From: Symsagittifera roscoffensis
Lineage: Eukaryota > Xenacoelomorpha > Acoela > Convolutidae
Reading direction: 5' to 3'
Assembly: GCF_963678635.1 (NCBI RefSeq)
Contig: NC_087067.1
Span: 16,135,018-16,199,017, forward strand
Length of the DNA: 64,000 nucleotides
Both the position numbers and the translations under genes were made by a program. How positions within the stretch are numbered: the first letter of the stretch is position 1; every line of letters starts with the position of its first letter. The notes below the pieces were generated by a model, which saw nothing but the letters and a program-made list of their open reading frames with translations, did not search any database and had not been told where the DNA came from. This document shows positions 51,846 to 61,481 of the stretch, one piece after another.

Positions 51846-54830
51846 TGTATGTATGTATGTATGTATGTATGTATGTATGTATGTATGTATGTATGTATGT
51901 ATGTATGTATGTATGTATGTATGTATGTATGTATGTATGTATGTATGTATGTATGTATGTATGTATGTATGTATGTATGTATGTATGTATGTATGTATGT
52001 ATGTATGTATTTATATATGTATTTATGTATGTATGTATGTACGTGTGTATGTATGTATGTATGTATGTATGTATGTATGTATGTATGTATGTATATTTAT
52101 GTATGAATAAATGTTTGTATGTATGTATCTGACCAAAAAATCCCGTTTTAGCTTCAGGGTAAGTGCTAGCTCTTTATCATTGAACATTTCTGTTTTTTTA
52201 ATGACTGTTGTGTTAATTTGAATTGCTTGGTTTCAATTTTTATCGGCAATTTTTTGGGTTACAGCTTTTCGTATCCCAAGTTTGTACTTATATTTTGAAA
52301 AGGGACCATGTGTAAGCCTTCTTGTGGCGGTCCTGTTATGTGTAGGCCAACTATGCTGGTCTAGCCAACTGCACATTAAAGTTCAGTACTAGAATAGTTT
52401 TGCAGTTTTCATCTGTTTACAGTCTTTCATGAAAAAACCGACAAAATTCATTTTTTTCTCTAATTTCGTTAATGTTTCGACGCTAAATGATTCATGATTG
52501 ACTTTGTTCGACTAATGATTTGACCCTGTTCGAATCATGATTCGACCCTGTTCAACTCGTGATTCCACCCTTTTCGACTCAAGCTTCGACCCTGTTCGAA
52601 TCATGATTCCACCCTTTTCGATTCAAGATTCGACCCTGTTAGACTGATTATTCGACCCTGCTTGACTCTATCGACCCTGTTTCACCCATGATTGACTTTA
52701 TTCGACTATTGCCTTCGTTCGACCTTCTTAATTTGCTACGAAAGGCGGACATCGTGCGACAGTTTCTGTCGAATCAAAGAACGATCCCCTCAGCCCGGGA
52801 AGCCAAAACTAATTTGGAAAGGTGTGCAAGCGCAAACAGCAGTAAGAAACACGGAACAGCAAAAAATGCTGGCCAGCACGGAGTTATTTTGCAAGAGAAA
52901 AATGTGGATAAGAGAAACTGAAATCGGAAGCAGAGCCAGCCCAAAAAAAAAACCAACCAAGTCCCTAACAACTGCAGGGGAATGAAAATTTTCGCCGGCT
53001 ACCACAATGCCAAGAAGCCCGTTCATTCACAGAGTAAGCGCAATTGCGCTGCACTGCAAACAGGAGTAGAGCTTGGTGAAAGCTTGCATGATTTCGAAAA
53101 TAAAAAAGCCATACAGTAAACACCAAAGAAGTTCAAAAAATTCATACTCTTATTAAATGAATGACAGTGAGTCTAGGAAAACATGACACGCCAAAACAGC
53201 AACCAATCGCAAAGAACCACAAGAAATACGACCCCGGGTATGCACGTTTTGATATACTTAAAAAAGTTCACATCCTGTTTCAACCGTTTCCAGTATTAAT
53301 TCGGTTCCTAGATTTAGGCTGACCGTCAAAAAGAGCATTTTGTCTCCAGGACTGAAATTGTTTCACAAGCGGAACTGAAATCTGTGAAATTATTAACATC
53401 GACATAAAACGTTTGTAATGCCGAAAAGTTAATAATGGCGAGTTAATAATTTTCCGAACAATTTAACTTGATTAAAAGAGATTTAGCACACACTGAGGGA
53501 CTCGAATCGATTCACTGAGTATTCAAATATTCAGGTATATATCCGCTCTACCAGCCCTTAAAATTACTGTTTGATTCGGCTTAAATACATTAAAATTAGA
53601 AAACTGAATGACCCCAGTATGTTAAAACTTGATCTCAATTGGTTTATCTTCTTAAACATTGGTTTTTCCCAGCTCCTTTTGCGGTAATGCTATAATAGAA
53701 GGTCCCTCAAATTAAAACAACTATGATAGGCAGAATCTGCATGCGTCTCAGTATTATAATTTTGACAACTATTTTTTAAATAGGTTATTTATTTCAAAAA
53801 TTTCGAAACCTGTCGGAAAAACTATATTGTCTATATCAAGAAATATGCTGGTTTTAATTCATTATACGACTGAACAACCAAAATTGGGTTAATTTATTTT
53901 GTCATCAAATTTCAGTTTTGGCGGTTTGTTTGGTTTTCCACATGTTACGAAGTATCTAAACATGATACTTGTTTAAAAATATACAGCAAAAATTTTGTGA
54001 ATGGCCAAATCAATAATTTTAAATGATTTTCGTTCCGATTTTTGAATATGGGGAGGAAAATTGTATCCGGGTGTGTTTTAGTTCTTTTTCTTTTTTTCTT
54101 TTTTCCACACAAATTTAGATACAACCAACAATCATCATTCTTTTTAAAGCCCGTTCAATTATGATTCGAACGACCTTTAACACTTTGAGAAGAAGTTCCC
54201 TGTGATGTTCGTTGAAATTTTTGATTTTCGGTTTAATTTAAATCGATTAAGGCTTACTTTGTTGTTCAACCAGACGTATTTTACGCAAATAATCATAGTA
54301 ATACGGGGATTTATATATCAAGTTAAGGCCCTTTCAGCCCTGATTTGAAAGACGTTAAAAAATTTCAAAAATTTGTCAGACTTTCGAGAAAAACCGGTCT
54401 GAATTTTTTTAGTTTCAGTCAAACTTCAGGCCAGCAAAATAATTGTTAAGCAAAATTTTCCTCCTATCATAACCCTGCTCGTTTGCTTACTATCTAAAGT
54501 ATTTTAAGAAAAACGTACTTCTTGTTTTCGGCGAGGAATCCCCCAAAAAATTAATTTCTTTGGGCCAGGATTTGACGTAGGAACATTCCAAGGTTGGTCA
54601 TTAAAAATGGAGGTAGAAAAATAGTAAAAAATGGGTACCTTTTTAATGGTCACGGGATCAAATCCTGAATTAAATTCACAAAGCGACTTACCTTTATTCC
54701 GTTCTGCTTCATTTGGGAAGAATGGTGCGAGTTGGGAATGGTTGATCCCGTCAGCCATGTATATGAGAATAGACAGCCCAAGGGCTACAAACAGTTTTGC
54801 AGAAGTCGCAGTCTTTTCTTGAAAAATCAT
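37962..54830 (-). CDS. SLC18B1-like major facilitator transporter, complete six-exon gene
   Basis: Exons 54830-54692, 48059-47883, 47021-46709, 45443-45118, 40677-40417 and 38152-37962 all have GT-AG junctions and compatible phases. They add up to 1,407 bp, or 468 residues, close to the usual length of SLC18B1 proteins. The N-terminal FFPNEAERNKGV, the TM5-type GPPIGSAMYSLGGYKFPF, an acidic central loop (DINEEDEP) and a matching second half with VGFWITFSMSGAGGILGSFV place it in the vesicular amine transporter-like group of the MFS. It should have 12 membrane spans and export an organic cation or polyamine in exchange for protons across a vesicle membrane. The substrate is inference. Introns are long and repeat-rich. 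Exon 1 is also present in a duplicated copy at 58780-58642. Confidence 0.9.
38440..40135. repeat. four-copy tandem repeat of about 510-580 bp with internal palindromes
   Basis: GGAACATTCAGGGCTTCGCC followed by CTGATA-GAGCAG-CTTGTT starts units near 38451, 38979, 39561 and 40072. Each unit continues with TTCCGACTTTC-TACGAAAG, GTAACGGAATATTTGTGCTC and further shared sequence. Inside are hairpins CAGGGC-TTC-GCCCTG and GCGCGATAT-TTCGCGC. It lies in transporter intron 5. Confidence 0.85.
40417..40677 (-). CDS. transporter exon 5
   Basis: Follows GCTCAAG and ends at donor TCAG|GTAAGT. It encodes GFAAHSFFWLSNMVIIVTGM, ALPVLVPFLENKYYVV, SGNYAPTYLILQEIAKKEG and LQLIVGFWITFSMSG, i.e. about three membrane spans of the C-terminal half. 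Phase 1 at both ends matches its neighbours. Confidence 0.9.
40750..42790. repeat. diverged TCTCGACCAAAAT/TTTCGACC interspersed minisatellite, intron 4
   Basis: Words such as TTTCGACC, TCTCGACCAAA and GGTATGTTTCGAC recur at 40755-41010 and 42060-42780. The array closes with GTCGAAACAAATCGAGCACC. That end resembles the inverted termini of the element at 50235-50883, so this is a larger or degraded member of the same family. Between them lie AT-rich sequences with ATTTAAAT/AATCGATT-type words. Confidence 0.5.
43330..44470. repeat. direct duplication of about 270 bp in intron 4
   Basis: AAGGCAGATAAAATGGTGGT...GGAGACCAAGAATTGCT at about 43357-43590 recurs at about 44186-44433 with roughly 10% change. 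A third fragment (ATAATTCACCACGCGTTAAT) lies at 43648. No coding content. Confidence 0.75.
44590..44990 (+). repeat. MITE-like repeat, copy 3 (longest)
   Basis: Same family as 1036-1290, continuing past GCGCGCTCCCC to a further 130 bp ending in GGGCGTCTGCCCACGCCCAC. The extra part may show the full-length right half of the element. Intron 4 of the transporter. Confidence 0.75.
45118..45443 (-). CDS. transporter exon 4, central loop and spans 7-8
   Basis: After TTTTTACATTACAG it completes a serine codon and encodes LLDQKTCDINEEDEPKLK, the long charged cytosolic loop between the two six-span halves. AIRGIWAFSVLLILLGVP and SGWYFLTACAFYTVCSQF, two membrane spans, follow. Donor GTATGT. Confidence 0.9.
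45580..46400. repeat. AT-rich palindromic cluster (AATCGATTATAATC words), intron 3
   Basis: Many copies of ATTATAATCGATTATAA and fragments of it occur between 45580-45840 and 46285-46400, often overlapping. They are self-complementary and spaced irregularly, so a simple repeat decayed by point mutation is the likely origin. Confidence 0.65.
46709..47021 (-). CDS. transporter exon 3, spans 3-6
   Basis: Follows TTTATTTCAG. Encodes ICRIFLGLGGSLVYGAGIPL, QYAGRITSLAESAVGFGVAI, GPPIGSAMYSLGGYKFPF and IEIVLALLTFYALP. The G-x-x-x-G-P-P-I-G-S block is the MFS motif C of proton antiporters. It ends two bases into a serine codon at donor GTAAGA, where an unspliced message would reach a stop codon immediately. 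Confidence 0.9.
47060..47088 (+). repeat. poly-C tract
   Basis: A run of about 17 C (with a few neighbouring C/A) close upstream of the exon 3 acceptor. On the transcribed strand it is a G-run in the last 60 bases of intron 2. Length may be unstable. Confidence 0.8.
47755..47880 (-). repeat. MITE-like repeat, copy 4 (inverted, truncated)
   Basis: Reading the minus strand gives GTCTAGGATTTTCTCGAGGG, GGCGGATATTC and the GGTCG..CGACC palindrome region, as in the copy at 1036-1290. Its outer end abuts the donor of transporter exon 2 at 47883. Confidence 0.7.
47883..48059 (-). CDS. transporter exon 2, spans 2-3
   Basis: Starts after AATGCAG, completing the glycine of the KG-V motif. Encodes VSKLLVGAIVGCFDFSMFFF, SVLLPFVV and LFLSGALLGAISNTAFGLMD, two hydrophobic spans. 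Donor GTAAGC. Codon use is more GC-rich than the introns around it, as in the other exons. Confidence 0.9.
48060..50234. other. intron 1 of the transporter, left part, no feature recognised
   Basis: AT-rich intronic sequence. Short ORFs here show no family signal, and I recognise no repeat shared with other parts of the window. Confidence 0.4.
50235..50883. mobile_element. MITE-like element with 23-bp terminal inverted repeats and internal TCGACC repeats
   Basis: GAGGTGCTCACTTTATGTTT plus CGA at 50235-50257 is repeated inverted at 50861-50883 with one mismatch. Between them lie imperfect repeats of GTTTCGACC...CTCGACCAAAATT and, right of centre, CTCGAGGCATGTTTCGACC. No ORF of transposase type. 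Related arrays occur at 40750-42790 and 52480-52700. Confidence 0.65.
51573..52130 (+). repeat. (GTAT)n tetranucleotide microsatellite, about 550 bp
   Basis: Nearly uninterrupted GTAT/ATGT units. The interruption GTATTTATATATGTATG occurs twice, exactly 200 bp apart (51811 and 52011), which points to duplication of a larger block. Open frames in three registers (MYVC repeats) are a trivial result of the period and not a gene. Intron 1 of the transporter. Confidence 0.97.
52480..52700. repeat. TTCGACCCTGTTCGA minisatellite at the duplication boundary
   Basis: Seven or more imperfect copies of GATTCGACCCTGTTCGACTC-type units of about 28-30 bp. The left edge of the 3.95-kb tandem duplication (52621) falls inside this array. 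Confidence 0.8.
54692..54830 (-). CDS. transporter exon 1 (start codon exon)
   Basis: ATG at 54830; encodes MIFQEKTATSAKLFVALGLS, the first span ILIYMADGI and SQLAPFFPNEAERNK, ending one base into a glycine codon at donor AAG|GTAAGT. An FFPxEA box at the end of span 1 is a hallmark of SLC18-type transporters. An identical exon lies 3,950 bp upstream. Confidence 0.9.
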
Positions 54831-55018
54831 TTTGAAAACTAAATTACAACATTCAATTTAGCTTTCGTTTCAACTGTACTTATTCTATTGAAAGCTTTGA
54901 ATGTAATCAGTAAAGCACTTCAATTTAAAATGCAGCACCAACGTTTTTATATTATTTTTTATGTGCCAATACGTTTTGTTAAATGAGTTCTGTTTCTACG
55001 CGAACGCAGCTATCATAA

Positions 55019-55402
55019 TGAGTTGTGTTGTGTTCTTAGGTCTAACTCATAGAGTAATTTCAGATAGGGTACACCGTCTGCTCGTCACGCTATCTTATTT
55101 TCGGCCGGATAGATTCGTGCAGCTTCTTAGTCTAATACCGATCTTAATCTTACTCTTATATCTCTTAATCTCAAAAGATCTAGAGTATACTGGTTTTGTT
55201 ACGATTCGGTCTCTTGGAGAAAGCAACTAAGTTGTAAGTTAAATTGAAATCTCTCTGGTGCTGAAATTACAAGTAATTTCAGCACTTACAAATAAGTGGA
55301 TTGTTAGTTTGATGGAGTGTGATTGGTTAGTCTTTACTATTTTATAGGGATAAAATATGTAAATTATAACCAATAATAAATTATAGTTTAGATCTGGTTC
55401 CA
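55019..55402 (-). repeat. solo LTR of the large-element family
   Basis: Reads on the minus strand from TGGAACC to ...AACTCA with the conserved palindrome. Neither side continues into element interior, so it is a solo LTR left by recombination. Located about 190 bp upstream of the transporter start, so it could supply regulatory sequence. Confidence 0.8.
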
Positions 55403-55840
55403 CAATCGCGTTGATTGTATATCGGCAACTTATGAAACTAAATTATTATTTTGTTTTTTTTTATTACTAAAACCAGAACGAAAACTTAATTAATGGGACC
55501 AAGCAAGATGGGCGCGGCAGAATTTCTCCAGTGTACGCTAAACAGCTCGTGCGATGGTCTTTTTCCTCGTGATTAATGATTCTTTCAAACACACGTCTCA
55601 GTTTTCTATTTTTTTTTAATTAACACCAAAATAATTTTTTACAATCTGTTTATCGACTTAATAACTATTTGGAAAAGTTGCGGGAGGAGGGAAGGGGTAG
55701 GATTTCATTTGTACGAGTGAAAAAGGCTTTTTACGATTGTGTCCTAAACAGCAGCCCCTGAATTTCTTCTAGTTTGTTTTCGTTCCACTTCCAATTTCAG
55801 TTTTTCTTTGTGTTCAAGTTTCGCGGCGGTATTTCCCAAT

Positions 55841-56209
55841 TGAGTTGGGACGGATGTTAAACCGAAGATACATCGTCTGCTCGTCACGCTATCTTATTTT
55901 CGGCCGGAGAGATTCGTGCAGCTTCTTAGTCTGATACCGATCTTAATCTTAATCTTATATCTGCTAGTCTCAGTTAGTCTCAATAGATCTAGAGTATACT
56001 GGTTTATTGCAAGAAGGTCTCTGGAGAGGCAACTAAGTTCTAAGTTAACTTCAAATATCTCTGGTGCTGAAATTACAAGTAATTTCAGCACTTACAATTA
56101 AGTGAGTTGTTAGTTCGATGGAGTATGATTGGTTAGTAATTAAAATTTTATAAAGATAAAATATCTAACTTACAACCAATAATAAAATCATAGTTTAGAT
56201 CTGGTTCCA
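55841..56209 (-). repeat. 3' LTR of the inverted element, duplicated copy in unit 1
   Basis: 369 bp with a deletion of about 17 bp near its outer end relative to the other LTRs. Its inner side continues into CCCATCCGGGG, the same interior-LTR junction as in the 18.5-kb element. Confidence 0.85.
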
Positions 56210-56570
56210 CCCATCCGGGGTTTTTGAATCTTTCATCTTCTTTCTGTAATGGATGATGAATGATGATCGTTGGTATTTGTCGAGCATCATTTCTTAATCC
56301 TGTTTTGTGTTAACGTTTTATGTTATGATGTTGCTGGTTTCTTCCTTTTGTTGTTTTGGTTGTGTCCTTTTCTTAAAAATCAAATTGTTTGGTTTGGGTT
56401 TGTCTTGCGACGTTTTGGTGTTTTATTATTGGTCAATAGTCTTCAAAAGAAAAAATTATCCAGTTCTTAAGCTGGTTTAATCCGGTTTGGTTACCATGGG
56501 TTTTCTTTTCTTAGTCATGCTGTCAGTTTGTGGTTTATGGTGTTTAGTAAGCTGCGTTGGTTAGTTTGAG
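56210..56570 (-). mobile_element. truncated 3' interior of the inverted element, cut by the duplication junction
   Basis: 361 bp matching 60159-60519 (the true 3' interior of the element) and related to about 33750-34850 of the 18.5-kb element. It stops abruptly at 56570, where the second unit begins. Confidence 0.85.
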
Positions 56571-58641
56571 ATTCAAGATTCGACCCTGTTAGACTGATTA
56601 TTCGACCCTGCTTGACTCTATCGACCCTGTTTCACCCATGATTGACTTTATTCGACTATTGCCTTCGTTCGACCTTCTTAATTTGCTACGAAAGGCGGAC
56701 ATCGTGCGACAGTTTCTGTCGAATCAAAGAACGATCCCCTCAGCCCGGGAAGCCAAAACTAATTTGGAAAGGTGTGCAAGCGCAAACAGCAGTAAGAAAC
56801 ACGGAACAGCAAAAAATGCTGGCCAGCACGGAGTTATTTTGCAAGAGAAAAATGTGGATAAGAGAAACTGAAATCGGAAGCAGAGCCAGCCCAAAAAAAA
56901 AACCAACCAAGTCCCTAACAACTGCAGGGGAATGAAAATTTTCGCCGGCTACCACAATGCCAAGAAGCCCGTTCATTCACAGAGTAAGCGCAATTGCGCT
57001 GCACTGCAAACAGGAGTAGAGCTTGGTGAAAGCTTGCATGATTTCGAAAATAAAAAAGCCATACAGTAAACACCAAAGAAGTTCAAAAAATTCATACTCT
57101 TATTAAATGAATGACAGTGAGTCTAGGAAAACATGACACGCCAAAACAGCAACCAATCGCAAAGAACCACAAGAAATACGACCCCGGGTATGCACGTTTT
57201 GATATACTTAAAAAAGTTCACATCCTGTTTCAACCGTTTCCAGTATTAATTCGGTTCCTAGATTTAGGCTGACCGTCAAAAAGAGCATTTTGTCTCCAGG
57301 ACTGAAATTGTTTCACAAGCGGAACTGAAATCTGTGAAATTATTAACATCGACATAAAACGTTTGTAATGCCGAAAAGTTAATAATGGCGAGTTAATAAT
57401 TTTCCGAACAATTTAACTTGATTAAAAGAGATTTAGCACACACTGAGGGACTCGAATCGATTCACTGAGTATTCAAATATTCAGGTATATATCCGCTCTA
57501 CCAGCCCTTAAAATTACTGTTTGATTCGGCTTAAATACATTAAAATTAGAAAACTGAATGACCCCAGTATGTTAAAACTTGATCTCAATTGGTTTATCTT
57601 CTTAAACATTGGTTTTTCCCAGCTCCTTTTGCGGTAATGCTATAATAGAAGGTCCCTCAAATTAAAACAACTATGATAGGCAGAATCTGCATGCGTCTCA
57701 GTATTATAATTTTGACAACTATTTTTTAAATAGGTTATTTATTTCAAAAATTTCGAAACCTGTCGGAAAAACTATATTGTTTATATCAAGAAATATGCTG
57801 GTTTTAATTCATTATACGACTGAACAACCAAAATTGGGTTAATTTATTTTGTCATCAAATTTCAGTTTTGGCGGTTTGTTTGGTTTTCCACATGTTACGA
57901 AGTATCTAAACATGATACTTGTTTAAAAATATACAGCAAAAATTTTGTGAATGGCCAAATCAATAATTTTAAATGATTTTCGTTCCGATTTTTGAATATG
58001 GGGAGGAAAATTGTATCCGGGTGTGTTTTAGTTCTTTTTCTTTTTTTCTTTTTTCCACACAAATTTAGATACAACCAACAATCATCATTCTTTTTAAAGC
58101 CCGTTCAATTATGATCCGAACGACCTTTAAAACTTTGAGAAGAAGTTCCCTGTGATGTTCGTTGAAATTTTTGATTTTCGGTTTAATTTAAATCGATTAA
58201 GGCTTACTTTGTTGTTCAACCAGACGTATTTTACGCAAATAATCATAGTAATACGGGGATTTATATATCAAGTTAAGGCCCTTTCAGCCCTGATTTGAAA
58301 GACGTTAAAAAATTTCAAAAATTTGTCAGACTTTCGAGAAAAACCGGTCTGAATTTTTTTAGTTTCAGTCAAACTTCAGGCCAGCAAAATAATTGTTAAG
58401 CAAAATTTTCCTCCTATCATAACCCTGCTCGTTTGCTTACTATCTAAAGTATTTTAAGAAAAACGTACTTCTTGTTTTCGGCGAGGAATCCCCCAAAAAA
58501 TTAATTTCTTTGGGCCAGGATTTGACGTAGGAACATTCCAAGGTTGGTCATTAAAAATGGAGGTAGAAAAATAGTAAAAAATGGGTACCTTTTTAATGGT
58601 CACGGGATCAAATCCTGAATTAAATTCACAAAGCGACTTAC

Positions 58642-58780
58642 CTTTATTCCGTTCTGCTTCATTTGGGAAGAATGGTGCGAGTTGGGAATGGTTGATCCCG
58701 TCAGCCATGTATATGAGAATAGACAGCCCAAGGGCTACAAACAGTTTTGCAGAAGTCGCAGTCTTTTCTTGAAAAATCAT
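58642..58780 (-). CDS. second copy of transporter exon 1
   Basis: Identical coding sequence and GTAAGT donor to 54830-54692. It lies upstream in gene orientation. Either copy could splice to exon 2 at 48059, so the duplication could leave the protein intact while offering two promoters. If both were included in one message, the second would shift the frame (139 bp is not a multiple of three). Confidence 0.8.
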
Positions 58781-58968
58781 TTTGAAAACTAAATTACAAC
58801 ATTCAATTTAGCTTTCGTTTCAACTGTACTTATTCTATTGAAAGCTTTGAATGTAATCAGTAAAGCACTTCAATTTAAAATGCAGCACCAACGTTTTTAT
58901 ATTATTTTTTATGTGCCAATACGTTTTGTTAAATGAGTTCTGTTTCTACGCGAACGCAGCTATCATAA

Positions 58969-59352
58969 TGAGTTGTGTTGTGTTCTTAGGTCTAACTCAT
59001 AGAGTAATTTCAGATAGGGTACACCGTCTGCTCGTCACGCTATCTTATTTTCGGCCGGATAGATTCGTGCAGCTTCTTAGTCTAATACCGATCTTAATCT
59101 TACTCTTATATCTCTTAATCTCAAAAGATCTAGAGTATACTGGTTTTGTTACGATTCGGTCTCTTGGAGAAAGCAACTAAGTTGTAAGTTAAATTGAAAT
59201 CTCTCTGGTGCTGAAATTACAAGTAATTTCAGCACTTACAAATAAGTGGATTGTTAGTTTGATGGAGTGTGATTGGTTAGTCTTTACTATTTTATAGGGA
59301 TAAAATATGTAAATTATAACCAATAATAAATTATAGTTTAGATCTGGTTCCA
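58969..59352 (-). repeat. solo LTR, duplicated copy in unit 2
   Basis: Same as 55019-55402, displaced by 3,950 bp. Confidence 0.85.
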
Positions 59353-59789
59353 CAATCGCGTTGATTGTATATCGGCAACTTATGAAACTAAATTATTATT
59401 TTGTTTTTTTTATTACTAAAACCAGAACGAAAACTTAATTAATGGGACCAAGCAAGATGGGCGCGGCAGAATTTCTCCAGTGTACGCTAAACAGCTCGTG
59501 CGATGGTCTTTTTCCTCGTGATTAATGATTCTTTCAAACACACGTCTCAGTTTTCTATTTTTTTTTAATTAACACCAAAATAATTTTTTACAATCTGTTT
59601 ATCGACTTAATAACTATTTGGAAAAGTTGCGGGAGGAGGGAAGGGGTAGGATTTCATTTGTACGAGTGAAAAAGGCTTTTTACGATTGTGTCCTAAACAG
59701 CAGCCCCTGAATTTCTTCTAGTTTGTTTTCGTTCCACTTCCAATTTCAGTTTTTCTTTGTGTTCAAGTTTCGCGGCGGTATTTCCCAAT

Positions 59790-60158
59790 TGAGTTGGGAC
59801 GGATGTTAAACCGAAGATACATCGTCTGCTCGTCACGCTATCTTATTTTCGGCCGGAGAGATTCGTGCAGCTTCTTAGTCTGATACCGATCTTAATCTTA
59901 ATCTTATATCTGCTAGTCTCAGTTAGTCTCAATAGATCTAGAGTATACTGGTTTATTGCAAGAAGGTCTCTGGAGAGGCAACTAAGTTCTAAGTTAACTT
60001 CAAATATCTCTGGTGCTGAAATTACAAGTAATTTCAGCACTTACAATTAAGTGAGTTGTTAGTTCGATGGAGTATGATTGGTTAGTAATTAAAATTTTAT
60101 AAAGATAAAATATCTAACTTACAACCAATAATAAAATCATAGTTTAGATCTGGTTCCA
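59790..60158 (-). repeat. 3' LTR of the inverted large element
   Basis: Same as 55841-56209, displaced by 3,949 bp. This copy is attached to the continuous element interior to its right, so it is the true 3' LTR. Confidence 0.85.
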
Positions 60159-60961
60159 CCCATCCGGGGTTTTTGAATCTTTCATCTTCTTTCTGTAATG
60201 GATGATGAATGATGATCGTTGGTATTTGTCGAGCATCATTTCTTAATCCTGTTTTGTGTTAACGTTTTATGTTATGATGTTGCTGGTTTCTTCCTTTTGT
60301 TGTTTTGGTTGTGTCCTTTTCTTAAAAATCAAATTGTTTGGTTTGGGTTTGTCTTGCGACGTTTTGGTGTTTTATTATTGGTCAATAGTCTTCAAAAGAA
60401 AAAATTATCCAGTTCTTAAGCTGGTTTAATCCGGTTTGGTTACCATGGGTTTTCTTTTCTTAGTCATGCTGTCAGTTTGTGGTTTATGGTGTTTAGTAAG
60501 CTGCGTTGGTTAGTTTGAGTTAATGTATAATTCCTTTACAACCGGGTTAAGAGAAAGTTGGAAACTTGTTATAGCTTGTTTGAGTTGTTGTTAGTGAAAT
60601 ATAAAATTTGAATTCATTATTTTAAACAATTCGTCGTGGGCGAGCTGTGTGAGTTTGGATAGAATTCTAGTGCGAGTGATTATAAAAAAGCGATATAAAA
60701 GGTTATTACTGCTCTTTCCTCATATAATTTTACTAATTGAAGATTGAAATTTACTGCTTTGTGAGGATTCAAATTACGAATTGATTTTCATCGTATAAGT
60801 TAACTACATCGGGGAAAATAATTTATAGATTAAATACTAATTTAGGGGAAGAATTTTACTGCTTTATTTAGTGCGGTTTGTTAAGAAAAATTTATAAAAT
60901 TTTAAAAACTTTTGTATTTTTATTTGTGTTTTTTTGTTTGGAGTTGATCGTGATTTGAAGA

Positions 60962-61044
60962 CTAAAGAAAAAGAGAAAAATATAATGAAGAATGGTTAGT
61001 TTATTTTGATTTAGTGAGTTTTAAAGTATTCAATTCATATTTAC
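60962..61044 (-). other. probable terminal intron, second copy
   Basis: Donor AG|GTAAATAT and acceptor TTTTTCTCTTTTTCTTTAG|T, 83 bp apart, at the same place as the intron at 33244-33328. Here the reading frame is shifted, so its stop codon overlaps the donor. Confidence 0.65.
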
Positions 61045-61481
61045 CTATTGGTCGGGAAAGAAGCCATGAGGAAAAACATCGTGAATAACATCAGATGTGT
61101 TTGGCAATTTTGCCAAAATGCGAATGATAGTTTTAGTTTGTAGCAGTGGCCAAAGCAATTCAAGTGTTGTGTTATTATGTGGTGAATGGGGCTTTGCGTA
61201 TAATTAGGTCTTAAATTTGTAGGGTTTGTGAGTGCTAGGCTTCTAATGTTTCGTGATAATAATAATAATGGACGGTTATGATGTAAGTTTGGTAATTGTG
61301 GTGCTGTAGGTGATACGTTGTATTGTTTTGTGTTTGGTTTTGTTGATAGTTTTGTATTAAATTCTTTTATTTGTGTGTCTAAAAGTATTTTTTTTATTGA
61401 TGTCCAAAAATTCCAAAAAATTCTACAAATAACATGCGGGCTACGCTTGCTTGTCGGTTTACTTGTGTGTGTTTTGCGCAT
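61041..61481 (-). pseudogene. envelope tail fused out of frame to the end of the last ORF
   Basis: The frame covers the hydrophobic segment region, then SPTAPQLPNLHHN and QSPIHHIITQH, corresponding to 30990-31340 of the other element. It then passes directly into nucleotide sequence matching 33120-33240 in a different register (FGHCYKLKLSFAF). This marks an internal deletion of about 1.8 kb. Confidence 0.7.

Larger units (their letters stand above)
52621..56570. repeat. tandem duplication, unit 1 (3,950 bp)
   Basis: Identical to 56571-60519 except for three substitutions I can see (53831, 54166, 54181) and one base in a T-run near 55459. It contains the end of the minisatellite, transporter exon 1 and its upstream region, a solo LTR, a 3' LTR and 361 bp of interior of the inverted retroelement. 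About 0.1% difference means a very recent duplication or two alleles assembled in series. Confidence 0.95.
56571..60519. repeat. tandem duplication, unit 2 (3,949 bp)
   Basis: Second copy of 52621-56570. Its right end passes into the unduplicated retroelement interior at 60520. The junction shows only 1 bp of shared sequence at the breakpoints (G before ATTCAAG). Confidence 0.95.

Noticed and set aside
51491-52132. Long ORFs encoding MYVC repeats in three frames
   Set aside because: Trivial translation of a GTAT microsatellite, whose period yields stop-free frames.
52688-52985. ORFs repeated at 52688 and 56638 as a duplicated gene
   Set aside because: They recur only because the whole 3.95-kb block is duplicated, and they show no protein family features.
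55019-56209. The two inverted LTRs as ends of a small complete element (TRIM)
   Set aside because: The 438 bp between them has neither the primer-binding side nor the CCCATCC interior junction expected next to the respective LTRs. They are two independent LTR remnants.
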